Part shown: positions 35,067 to 42,804 of the stretch, in pieces | Layout of the letters: every line of letters starts with the position of its first letter | Numbering within the stretch: the first letter of the stretch is position 1 | Source: Botryobacter ruber | GTDB taxonomy: Bacteria > Bacteroidota > Bacteroidia > Cytophagales > Hymenobacteraceae | DNA: 64,000 nt | Direction of reading: 5' to 3' | Assembly (NCBI RefSeq): GCF_003347595.2 | Contig: NZ_QCZK02000037.1 | Coordinates: forward strand, 1-64,000 | Program-made: the position numbers and the translations under genes | Notes under the pieces: generated by a model | What the model saw: only the letters and a program-made list of their open reading frames with translations | What the model was told of the DNA's origin: nothing | The model's database searches: none

Positions 35067-35074
35067 TATCTTTG
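35067..35074 (+). promoter_or_regulatory. candidate promoter -7 element of the nuo operon
   Basis: TATCTTTG exactly matches TAnnTTTG, 25 bases before the nuoH ATG. A TTAG at 35042-35045 stands near the -33 position. Confidence 0.6.
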
Positions 35075-35098
35075 CGGCAATAACCAAACGAAACCCTC

Positions 35099-36208
35099 AT
35101 GCCATTACTTGCCTTTGTGCTTGCTGTTGGGCTCATGCTGCTGATCGTTATTGTCGTGGTATATGCCGAGCGCAAAGTAGCTGCCTTTATGCAGGACCGG
35201 GTGGGGCCAACAGAGGCGGGGCCGCACGGTACGCTGCAGCCCCTGCTCGACGTGCTCAAACTGCTGCAGAAAGAAGACATCATTCCCGCCGCTGCCGATA
35301 AAAAACTGTTTGCCATTGCGCCCATCATGATCTTTGCAGCGGTATTTGCCGGTTTTGCCGTCATCCCGCTTGCGCCAACCCTCGTGCCTGCCGGTATCGG
35401 CATCGGTGTTTTTTACTTGCTGGCCATTATTTCGCTGGATGTGGTGGGGCTGCTGATGGCGGGGTGGGGCTCGAACAACAAATACGCCATGCTGGGCGCC
35501 ATGCGTTCGGTGGCGCAGATAGTTTCGTACGAAATACCGGCCGGGCTGGCGATACTGTCGGTCGTGATGATCTGCCAGTCGCTCGATTTCCAGGAGATAA
35601 GTTACCAGCAGGGGGTGCTGATCAATTATTTCCCGGGGCTGGAGTACGAACTTAACTGGCTTTTCGGCATCGAAGCGTTGGGCATCAATACTACTTATGT
35701 GGGTGGTTTTTTTACCTGGAATATTTTCCGGGCGCCGGTGATGCTGGTGGCCTTTGTAATCTATTTCATCGCCTCGCTGGCCGAATGTAACCGCGCGCCT
35801 TTTGATATTCCGGAAGCAGAGTCGGAGCTGGTGGCGGGTTTTCACGTGGAATACTCCGGTTTCCGGTTCGCCACTTTTTTTCTGGCAGAATATGCCATGA
35901 TGGTGCTGGTGTGCCTGGTAGCGGTAATTTTATTTTTGGGTAGCTGGAACACGCCTTTGCCCAACTTTGGTCCGCTGGCGCTGGCCAACCTGACAACCGG
36001 AAACCCGGGTGGTATTACAGGAATATTCTGGGGCGCTTTCTGGCTGATATCCAAAACGCTGGTGCTGCTGTTTTTGCAGCTCTGGGCTCGCTGGACTTAC
36101 CCGCGCCTGCGCGTGGACCAGCTCATGCACCTCTGCTGGAAAGTCCTGACACCGGCAGCCCTGGCCGTGGTGTTGGTAGCGGGAGTATGGCGGCTGCTGA
36201 TGGTGTGA
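35099..36208 (+). CDS. nuoH: NADH-quinone oxidoreductase subunit H
   Basis: Membrane subunit at the junction of the peripheral and membrane arms of complex I, lining the quinone cavity. The 369-residue protein has about nine helices. Signatures are ERKVAAFMQDRVGPTEAGP (22-40), the LAECNRAPFDIPEAESELVA block (near 226-245) with conserved acidic loop residues, and EYSGFRFATFFLAEY. It is the first gene of the nuoHIJKLMN set; nuoA-G are not in the window. Confidence 0.96.
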   Translation: MPLLAFVLAVGLMLLIVIVVVYAERKVAAFMQDRVGPTEAGPHGTLQPLLDVLKLLQKEDIIPAAADKKLFAIAPIMIFAAVFAGFAVIPLAPTLVPAGIGIGVFYLLAIISLDVVGLLMAGWGSNNKYAMLGAMRSVAQIVSYEIPAGLAILSVVMICQSLDFQEISYQQGVLINYFPGLEYELNWLFGIEALGINTTYVGGFFTWNIFRAPVMLVAFVIYFIASLAECNRAPFDIPEAESELVAGFHVEYSGFRFATFFLAEYAMMVLVCLVAVILFLGSWNTPLPNFGPLALANLTTGNPGGITGIFWGAFWLISKTLVLLFLQLWARWTYPRLRVDQLMHLCWKVLTPAALAVVLVAGVWRLLMV

Positions 36209-36232
36209 TTCATAACTGTCATTGTTTTTTAA

Positions 36233-36304
36233 TGTCATCTCGAATAAAATGAGAGATCTGATGTGCCTGATATATCCAGATCTCTCCCTCTGGTCGAGAT
36301 GACA
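36233..36304. repeat. 72-bp cruciform-type dispersed repeat
   Basis: The outer arms TGTCATCTCGA (36233-36243) and TCGAGATGACA (36294-36304) and the inner arms GAGAGATCTG and CAGATCTCTC are inverted copies, so the element can fold into a two-part hairpin. It sits between nuoH and nuoI, inside the operon. Confidence 0.8.
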
Positions 36305-36320
36305 AAATGGTGTAGAAAAA

Positions 36321-36929
36321 TTGGAAAGAACTGCAATAAAAAGAAATAGCGGATTTGTGGCTGTGGTGAAGTCGCTGGTGAGCGGTGCGCGGCTGACGAT
36401 GCGCCACTTCCTGAAGGCCGGAAAACGACGTTCCTCCGAATATGTATCGGATGAAAGTTACTTCGATCAGAAAGAGGGAGCGGTGACGCTTTGCTACCCC
36501 TACGAAGCGCTGCCGGTGCCGGACAACGGCCGTTATCGCCTGCACAACGAGATCGACGACTGCATTGTCTGTGACCTTTGCGCCAAAATCTGTCCCGTTA
36601 ACTGCATCACCATCGAATCAGTAAAAGCCACGGAAGAAATCGGTTCGACTTCAGACGGTACCAAAAAGCGCCTGTACGCCCCGGTGTTCGACATCGACAT
36701 GGCCAAATGCTGCTACTGCGGCCTCTGCACAACCGTCTGCCCCACCGACTGCCTCACCATGACACCGGTCTACGATTTCAGTGAAGTAGATATCAAAAAC
36801 ATGGTCTACCACTTCACCAACCTCACACCGGAACAGGCAGAGGAAAAGAAGCAACTGTTTGAGAAGCAGCAGGAGGAAATGGCTGCTGCCAAAGCAGCGG
36901 CTCTGGCGGCGCGGAAGAAGCAGGGGTAA
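36321..36929 (+). CDS. nuoI: NADH-quinone oxidoreductase subunit I
   Basis: Carries the two [4Fe-4S] clusters (N6a, N6b) that pass electrons toward quinone: CIVCDLCAKICP (near 81-92) and CCYCGLCTTVCP (near 129-140), each continued by a Cys-Pro. The 202-residue protein ends in a Lys/Ala/Glu-rich tail (after residue 170) that is longer than in E. coli. The frame has no suitable ATG before the conserved part, so translation probably starts at TTG 36321 (or GTG 36357). The ATG at 36307 runs into a stop after two codons. Confidence 0.92.
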   Translation: MERTAIKRNSGFVAVVKSLVSGARLTMRHFLKAGKRRSSEYVSDESYFDQKEGAVTLCYPYEALPVPDNGRYRLHNEIDDCIVCDLCAKICPVNCITIESVKATEEIGSTSDGTKKRLYAPVFDIDMAKCCYCGLCTTVCPTDCLTMTPVYDFSEVDIKNMVYHFTNLTPEQAEEKKQLFEKQQEEMAAAKAAALAARKKQG

Positions 36930-36933
36930 GTGT

Positions 36934-37356
36934 ATGGTTTCTAGTGAAGACGTTCTGAAGTTTGTTGCTAAGTATTCGCCGTACAAAGATGTTAATGAGG
37001 ATTCAGATATATATGCTGATCTGGATTTAGTAGGGGATGATTTCCATGAGTTTATTGATGCTTATGCCCCAAATTTTAATGTAGATATGTCTGATTACTT
37101 GTGGTATTTTCATGGGGATGAGGAAGGGACAAATTTTGGTGCACTATTTTTCAAGCCGCCTTATATGATGGTAAAGCGCATTCCCGTGACGCCAAAACTA
37201 TTGATGACGTTTGCTAATAATAAAAAGTGGGAGATAGCTTATCCTCCACACGATGTGCCGGAAACAAGACCTGATTTAAAATTTAATAAAGTATTGTCTT
37301 TGATAACATTTATTGTGTTCCTGCTCTTATTTATAGTGTTAAAATTTATTAAGTAA
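36934..37356 (+). CDS. DUF1493 (acyl-carrier-like) protein with C-terminal membrane anchor
   Basis: A 140-residue protein. Residues 2-100 match the DUF1493 pattern: DSDIYADLDLVGDDFHEFID, then NFNVDMSDYLWYFHGDE and IPVTPKLLMTF with WEIAYPPHDVPE. The fold resembles acyl carrier proteins, but the position of the phosphopantetheine serine is GDD, so it is not a carrier. Residues 115-138 form one membrane span, unusual for the family. The gene is visibly more AT-rich than nuoI (4 bases upstream) and nuoJ (34 bases downstream), so it seems inserted into the complex I operon. The same frame extends to 36859 inside nuoI, but the ATG at 36934 fits the domain. Confidence 0.75.
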   Translation: MVSSEDVLKFVAKYSPYKDVNEDSDIYADLDLVGDDFHEFIDAYAPNFNVDMSDYLWYFHGDEEGTNFGALFFKPPYMMVKRIPVTPKLLMTFANNKKWEIAYPPHDVPETRPDLKFNKVLSLITFIVFLLLFIVLKFIK

Positions 37357-37390
37357 GTAAACCAGGAAGTTTTCAATATAAACAGAACTC

Positions 37391-37903
37391 ATGCTTTTCT
37401 ACATCTTCGCCGCACTGGCGGTACTTTCTGCCGGATACCTGGTACTGACGCGCAACCTGTTGTATGCAGGTTTTTCGCTGTTGGTTACGCTGTTGAGTCT
37501 GGCCGGTATTTACGTGCTGCTGTTTGCCGATTTTGTGGCGGTGCTGCAACTGATGGTGTATGTCGGGGGCGTACTGGTGCTGATTCTGTTTGGTATCATG
37601 CTCAGCAGCCGTGTGCACGATGATTCAGTGCTTTCCAAAAGCTCGAACAAAATCTGGGGAACGCTGGTGTTTCTCTTCGTCAGTACCGGTTTGTGCTATA
37701 CCATCCTGAAAACAAATTTCAGTTTGCTGCCCTGGCTGCAGGCGGCGGAGACCGATGTGCTGGGGTACCAGAAAAGCACCGTGCAGAGCATCGGTATTAA
37801 GCTGATGACAGATTTTGTGCTTCCTTTTGAAGTTGCTTCTTTGCTGTTGCTGATCGCGCTCATGGGAGCTGCTTACATCGCCACCGAAAACCAGAAAGTA
37901 TAA
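37391..37903 (+). CDS. nuoJ: NADH-quinone oxidoreductase subunit J
   Basis: A 170-residue membrane subunit with five helices in the proximal proton-pump region of complex I. The conserved TM3 block VAVLQLMVYVGGVLVLILFG (near 56-75) contains the pi-bulge helix of the subunit. Its stop codon overlaps the nuoK start (TAATG), so the two are translationally coupled. Confidence 0.95.
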   Translation: MLFYIFAALAVLSAGYLVLTRNLLYAGFSLLVTLLSLAGIYVLLFADFVAVLQLMVYVGGVLVLILFGIMLSSRVHDDSVLSKSSNKIWGTLVFLFVSTGLCYTILKTNFSLLPWLQAAETDVLGYQKSTVQSIGIKLMTDFVLPFEVASLLLLIALMGAAYIATENQKV

Positions 37904-38214
37904 TGATAGAGCCGATTCCGTTAGAACATATTCTCCTGCTCAGCGCGCTACTCTTCAGCCTGGGCATATTGGCCGTGATCACAAAACGGCATGCGGTGCT
38001 GGTACTGATGGGCATTGAACTTATTTTCAACGCCGCCAATCTGAACCTGGTCGCCTTCAGCCGCTATGATCCTGTTTTGCTGCAGGGGCAGCTGTTTTCG
38101 CTGTTTGTGATTGTCGTAATAGCGGCCGAATCTGCTGTGGCGCTGGCGATTGTACTGCGGGTGTACCAGTATTTCAAAACAGCCAACCTAAACAAGATTG
38201 TAGGGGAAGAATAA
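37903..38214 (+). CDS. nuoK: NADH-quinone oxidoreductase subunit K
   Basis: A 103-residue, three-helix subunit. It has the two conserved intramembrane glutamates of the E-channel: in LVLMGIELIFNAANLNLVAF (near 33-52) and in IVVIAAESAVALAIVL (near 68-83). It overlaps nuoJ by one base. A gap of 361 bases with repeats follows before nuoL. Confidence 0.96.
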   Translation: MIEPIPLEHILLLSALLFSLGILAVITKRHAVLVLMGIELIFNAANLNLVAFSRYDPVLLQGQLFSLFVIVVIAAESAVALAIVLRVYQYFKTANLNKIVGEE

Positions 38215-38217
38215 AGG

Positions 38218-38249
38218 TTACTGCTCCTGCCACCACAGCCACTGCTGCT
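38218..38249 (-). repeat. intergenic GC-rich repeat copy
   Basis: A minus copy (CTCCTGCCACCACAGCCACT) starts 3 bases after nuoK and is adjacent to the larger inverted-repeat element. Confidence 0.75.
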
Positions 38250-38262
38250 TTCTTTGCCCCAT

Positions 38263-38408
38263 TTGTCATCCTGGAAGGATCTTGTAGGCGAGCAGCTTAA
38301 ATGCTAGATCAGGTACTAATCCATAAACGCCTTTTATCAATTTAAATAATACGGTTTTCATAGCTTACATTTTAGGTTCTTGCCTACAAGATCCTTCCAG
38401 GATGACAA
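38263..38408. repeat. 146-bp MITE-like element with perfect 27-base terminal inverted repeats
   Basis: Arms 38263-38289 and 38382-38408 are exact reverse complements over 27 bases (contain TCATCCTGGAAGGATCTTGT). The AT-rich 92-base interior has no coding frame. A lone related arm is at 31625-31652. No obvious target duplication is seen. It splits nuoHIJK from nuoLMN. Confidence 0.82.
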
Positions 38409-38511
38409 GAAATTAATAATGAAGATAAATATGAATTATTTGCTTCCTCCCTCCAAATCACCAAATCAGGTTTAGATTAATTTAAAGCTATAAAAACTAA
38501 ACCATTCTCCT

Positions 38512-38519
38512 TACCTTTG
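38512..38519 (+). promoter_or_regulatory. candidate internal promoter -7 element before nuoL
   Basis: TACCTTTG exactly matches TAnnTTTG, 57 bases before the TTG start of nuoL. It suggests that nuoLMN can be transcribed independently after interruption of the operon by repeats. Confidence 0.5.
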
Positions 38520-38575
38520 TCGCCTGTTAGGCAAAAGCCTTCACAGAGTTTCCGGACACGTAAAAAAAGTTATAC

Positions 38576-40759
38576 TTGGAGCTTTCCTCGCATTTAGAGC
38601 CGCTGGCCGCTACATCCCAGACGAACCTTGCGTTGGTGGTGCTGTTGCTGCCCCTGCTGGCTTTTTTCGGGCTGTTCTTCTTCGGGAAACGCTTGCCCCG
38701 CCAGGGCGACTGGCTGGGTATCGGTATCTCGGTACTTTCGTTCCTGCTTTCAGGCTGGCTTTTCGTGCAGACCTGGAACAGCGCCACCTACCATAGCCGC
38801 CTTACCTGGTTCAGCCTTCCCGCTGCCAAAGGCACACTCGCCGATTTTACCGCCGGCATCCTGCTCGACAACCTCACGGTACTGATGCTGGTGCTGGTTA
38901 CCTTTATCTCCACGCTGGTGCAGCTTTTCTCGGTAGGTTACATGCACGACGACAAAGGCTACAGCCGCTACTATGCTTTCCTGGGCTTGTTTACCTTCAG
39001 CATGCTGGGCATCGTGCTGGTCGATAACCTGTTGCTGCTCTTTATGTTCTGGGAACTGGTGGGCCTGTCGTCGTACCTGCTCATTGGTTTCTGGTTTGAA
39101 AAACCTGCGGCCGTTGCTGCCAACAAAAAAGCTTTCCTGGTAAACAGGGTGGGGGATATCGGGCTGCTGCTCGGGCTCTTCGCCTTCTATACACTTTTCC
39201 GCACCTTTGACCTGGAGGCGCTGCGGGCGCTGATCAGCTCCGGTAGCTGGGCACAGGGCGTATTCAATGTACATTATGCACTGCAAGGCAAGCAGTTGCT
39301 GTTTCAGATAAGCCCGCTGTTTCTCACACTGGCGGGACTGGGGCTGTTCATGGGCTGCGTGGGAAAATCGGCGCAGTTTCCGTTGCAGGTCTGGTTACCC
39401 GATGCCATGCAGGGACCCACGCCGGTGTCGGCGCTCATCCACGCAGCGACTATGGTGGCAGCAGGTGTGTACCTTTTAGCCCGTTGCTATGCCTTTTTTA
39501 CGCCCGATGCGCTCACGGTTATTGCTGTTGTAGGTGCCATCACCGCCTTACTGGGCGCTATTGCGGCGCTTACACAATACGACGTTAAAGCTGTACTGGC
39601 TTTCTCCACCATCTCACAACTCGGTTACATGGTGATGGGCATGGGAACAGGCGCACACGACGCTTCGCTTTTCCACCTCACGACGCACGCGTTCTTCAAA
39701 GCAGCACTCTTCTTAAATGCCGGTATCATTATACATGCCATGCACCGGGGGCTACACCACCATCACCTGCACAAAATAGATGCGCAGGACATCCGGAACA
39801 TGGGAGGCCTGCGGGAGGTGCTGCCGCTAACGTTTTACACTTACCTGATAACTGGTGCCGCGCTCGTCGGTTTGCCGCTTTTTTCAGGTTTCCTTTCCAA
39901 AGATGCGATACTAGCGGGTACCTGGGCCTGGGCGCAGACCATGAGCGCCAGGGGCAACAGCCTGGCCTTTGCGGTACCGCTCATAGGCTTTTCGGTGGTG
40001 CTGCTGACGGCTTATTACATGGGCCGGCACATGTGGTTCATGTTCTTTGGTAATTTCCGGTTGCCGTTTGATGTGCGGGACCTGCGCTTGTCGGAGCAGA
40101 AGGAGGTGGAGTGGATTATGATTATTCCGGTGGTGCTGCTTGCTGTGCTGTCGTTGGGCATTTTCTTTTCGATCAACCCATTCAGTTTTGCCGGTGGCTG
40201 GCTGCTGAAAGGCATCAGCATCAATGTGCTGTCCGGCGAAAACAGGCCTTTAGGTGCTGATTTCGTGCGTGCCATAGCCGACCAGGATAAAGTAAATCAT
40301 ACGGCACATATCATGCTTGGTGCCTTGTCGGCGGTGTTGGGTGTGCTTGGCGTTGGCTTTGCCATCAGCAAGTACAGGAAGAAAACAGGCGAGGAATTGT
40401 ACCAGGACAAGCCGGAAAGCGCCTTCGCAAAGTTCTCCTTCAACCACTTTTACCTCGATCAGCTATACGACAAAGCGCTGGTGCAGCCAACCTTGTTCAT
40501 CGCACGCAAATTGCACCGCACCGACAGGAAAGGGATTGATTATGTGCTCAACAATGGCAGCATTGCGGTGGTGGTTTTCTCAAAAATCGTGGCCTTTTTC
40601 GACAGGTGGGTAGTGGATGGTATGGTGTGGCTGGTGGGAGCGGTGTCGCAGGCTGTTGGCTGGTACGGACGCAGACTGCAAAACGGAAAAGTGCAGTCGT
40701 ACGTGGCTTACTCGCTTTTCGGATTTATTTTGATGATGCTATACATTGTCCTGTTTTGA
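38576..40759 (+). CDS. nuoL: NADH-quinone oxidoreductase subunit L
   Basis: Distal antiporter-like proton-pump subunit (727 residues, some 100 longer than E. coli NuoL, mainly in the C-terminal region). Signatures are FWELVGLSSYLLIGFWFEKP (near 158-177) with the conserved Glu, VGKSAQFPLQVWLPDAMQGP (near 265-284) with the pump Lys, and HAATMVAAGVYLLAR. The lateral amphipathic helix and final helix lie in residues 520-727. No ATG precedes the conserved part, so a TTG at 38576, after an A-rich stretch, is the likely start. Confidence 0.94.
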   Translation: MELSSHLEPLAATSQTNLALVVLLLPLLAFFGLFFFGKRLPRQGDWLGIGISVLSFLLSGWLFVQTWNSATYHSRLTWFSLPAAKGTLADFTAGILLDNLTVLMLVLVTFISTLVQLFSVGYMHDDKGYSRYYAFLGLFTFSMLGIVLVDNLLLLFMFWELVGLSSYLLIGFWFEKPAAVAANKKAFLVNRVGDIGLLLGLFAFYTLFRTFDLEALRALISSGSWAQGVFNVHYALQGKQLLFQISPLFLTLAGLGLFMGCVGKSAQFPLQVWLPDAMQGPTPVSALIHAATMVAAGVYLLARCYAFFTPDALTVIAVVGAITALLGAIAALTQYDVKAVLAFSTISQLGYMVMGMGTGAHDASLFHLTTHAFFKAALFLNAGIIIHAMHRGLHHHHLHKIDAQDIRNMGGLREVLPLTFYTYLITGAALVGLPLFSGFLSKDAILAGTWAWAQTMSARGNSLAFAVPLIGFSVVLLTAYYMGRHMWFMFFGNFRLPFDVRDLRLSEQKEVEWIMIIPVVLLAVLSLGIFFSINPFSFAGGWLLKGISINVLSGENRPLGADFVRAIADQDKVNHTAHIMLGALSAVLGVLGVGFAISKYRKKTGEELYQDKPESAFAKFSFNHFYLDQLYDKALVQPTLFIARKLHRTDRKGIDYVLNNGSIAVVVFSKIVAFFDRWVVDGMVWLVGAVSQAVGWYGRRLQNGKVQSYVAYSLFGFILMMLYIVLF

Positions 40760-40781
40760 TTTATAATTTTGCGACTTGTTT

Positions 40782-41045
40782 AGTTATTAGTTGTTGGTTA
40801 TTTGTTATTGGGGAGGATATTTTAAGTTTGGGAGTTAGAGAGTTTAGGAGTTAGGAAGTTACGGTTGTGTTTCTGTTAATCCATTAAGCTGCTTCATCCA
40901 GGTTCAGACAATTGTGAAATCACAAAAATCATTTCATCCTGATATCAGCAGTCCAGACAAAGCAGCAGAGAATGTGGTGGCTGGTGCAGAAAGAATTGTT
41001 TTTCTTCATGCCCTCCCTAATAACCAATAACTAACAACTAATAAC
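40782..41045. repeat. 264-bp element with 34-base inverted arms, enclosing a GC-rich repeat copy
   Basis: Arms 40782-40815 and 41012-41045 are reverse complements with three mismatches (contain CAACTAATAAC). Between them lies a plus copy of the GC-rich intergenic repeat at 40960-41003 (AATGTGGTGGCTGGTGCAGA then a T-run). This fills the 302-base gap between nuoL and nuoM. No coding frame is evident. Confidence 0.75.
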
Positions 41046-41061
41046 CAGAAAGAAACCATAC

Positions 41062-42804
41062 ATGGATTTTATACTTAGCAGCCTGATTTTTACGCCTTTG
41101 CTGGCGGCGCTGGCCGTGATGCTGGTGCCGGGACGCCTGCAACTGCCGATAAAAGGGATTGCGCTGGCGGGCGCTCTGCTCCAGATGGGGCTTTCGCTGT
41201 TGCTGTTCCTGGGCTTTAACGGGAATTCCTTTGCCGACGGTCAACAGGGCTACCAGTTTGTAGAACGGCTCAGTTGGATTAATTTTTCGCTCGGCAGCCT
41301 GGGCCGTTTCCAGATCGAATACTTTGTAGGCGTAGACGGCATCAGCGTGAGTATGGTGCTCCTGACGGGCATTGTCGGGGTGATTGGTGTCATCTCCTCC
41401 TGGACCATTACGCAAAGCGTAAAAGGTTATTTCCTGCTCTACCTGTTGCTGCTAACCAGCGTGATGGGCTGTTTCCTGGCACTTGACTTCTTCCTGTTCT
41501 ACCTGTTCTTCGAATTCATGCTCCTGCCCATGTACTTCCTTATTGGCATCTGGGGTGGTCCGAAGCGGGAATATGCGGCTATCAAATTCTTTATTTATAC
41601 ACTGGTCGGCTCGCTGTTTATCCTGATTGCGATGATCGGCCTGTACACTTCTGTTATCGATCCGCAGGCGACTGCCTTGCAACTGGGCCTGCTGGAGAAA
41701 GGCATGCAGTTGACGCCGGAGGTGCTGCAACAGGTACAGCAGATGCTGCAGAACAAAACCATTGAGGCAGCAGACATGGTGCGAACCTTCAGTATACCGG
41801 CCATGATGGACGGTGCCAACTTTATCCCGGATAGCCTGCTGCACACGCTGTCAGGGTACCAGCTCTGGAACCAGCCGCTGCGGTTTATTTTCTTCCTGCT
41901 CTTATTTGCCGGTTTTGCCATTAAAGTGCCCGTGGTGCCGGTGCATACCTGGCTTCCGGATGCGCACGTAGAGGCGCCAACCCCAATTTCAGTGTTACTG
42001 GCAGCTATTCTTTTAAAGGTAGGCGGTTACGGACTTATCCGGATTGTGTATCCTGTTTTCCCGGATGCGGCGGCTTATTTCTCTACCCTGGTCGGAGGCT
42101 TGGGCGTGCTTTCCATTATCTATGGCGCGCTGTGTGCCCTGGCCATGAACGACCTGAAAAAGCTCATTGCCTATTCGTCTGTTTCGCACATGGGCTTCGT
42201 GTTGCTGGGGGTGGCCTCTATGACAACGGAAGGTGTGAACGGCGCTATCTACATGATGTTCAGTCACGGCATTATTTCGGCGATGCTCTTCCTGCTGGTG
42301 GGTGTTATTTACGACCGGACGCACAACCGCCTCATTCAGAATTTCAGGGGGTTGGCGAACGAGATGCCGGTGTATACTTCTTTTGTCGTAGTTGCCTTTT
42401 TTGCCTCGCTTGGCCTGCCCGGTTTCTCCGGTTTTATTTCGGAGCTGCTTGTGCTGCTGGGCAGCTTCAGCGCCTCGGAAGCAACCGGCTTGCTGCCGCG
42501 CTGGATGACGGTGGTGGCGGTGATCGGCTTGTTGCTGGCTGCGGCCTATTACCTGTGGGCGCTGCAGCGCATGTTTTTCGGCAAGTACTGGATTTATACC
42601 GATCTGCGCGAAAAAGCATTGGTCAGCGACCTGAATTTAAGAGAATACCTGATGCTGGTGCCCCTGGCGGTACTGGCAGTACTTTTCGGGATTTTCCCGT
42701 CCCTGCTGCTGGATAAGATTGGCGTTGCCGTGAGTGGTTTTACGAAACTGGTGCTGGTAAACGGACAGGAGCAGCTGCAGGGTGTTTTATCTTCGATAAT
42801 TTGA
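41062..42804 (+). CDS. nuoM: NADH-quinone oxidoreductase subunit M
   Basis: Antiporter-like proton-pump subunit of 580 residues and about 14 helices. It has FFEFMLLPMYFLIGIWGGPK (near 150-169) with the conserved Glu, and FAIKVPVVPVHTWLPDAHVE (near 287-306) with the pump Lys, then APTPISVLLAAILLKVGGYG. An insertion at about 200-270 between helices (Gln/Met-rich, LTPEVLQQVQQML) is larger than in E. coli. Its stop overlaps the nuoN start. Confidence 0.96.
   Translation: MDFILSSLIFTPLLAALAVMLVPGRLQLPIKGIALAGALLQMGLSLLLFLGFNGNSFADGQQGYQFVERLSWINFSLGSLGRFQIEYFVGVDGISVSMVLLTGIVGVIGVISSWTITQSVKGYFLLYLLLLTSVMGCFLALDFFLFYLFFEFMLLPMYFLIGIWGGPKREYAAIKFFIYTLVGSLFILIAMIGLYTSVIDPQATALQLGLLEKGMQLTPEVLQQVQQMLQNKTIEAADMVRTFSIPAMMDGANFIPDSLLHTLSGYQLWNQPLRFIFFLLLFAGFAIKVPVVPVHTWLPDAHVEAPTPISVLLAAILLKVGGYGLIRIVYPVFPDAAAYFSTLVGGLGVLSIIYGALCALAMNDLKKLIAYSSVSHMGFVLLGVASMTTEGVNGAIYMMFSHGIISAMLFLLVGVIYDRTHNRLIQNFRGLANEMPVYTSFVVVAFFASLGLPGFSGFISELLVLLGSFSASEATGLLPRWMTVVAVIGLLLAAAYYLWALQRMFFGKYWIYTDLREKALVSDLNLREYLMLVPLAVLAVLFGIFPSLLLDKIGVAVSGFTKLVLVNGQEQLQGVLSSII

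Noticed and set aside
35105-35845. 246-codon minus-strand frame inside nuoH
   Set aside because: Shadow frame rich in His, Arg and Gln, antisense to conserved NuoH sequence.
39440-39480. Apparent copy of the GC-rich repeat (ACTATGGTGGCAGCAGGTGT)
   Set aside because: It lies within nuoL and encodes the conserved HAATMVAAGVYLL motif, so the match is explained by protein conservation.
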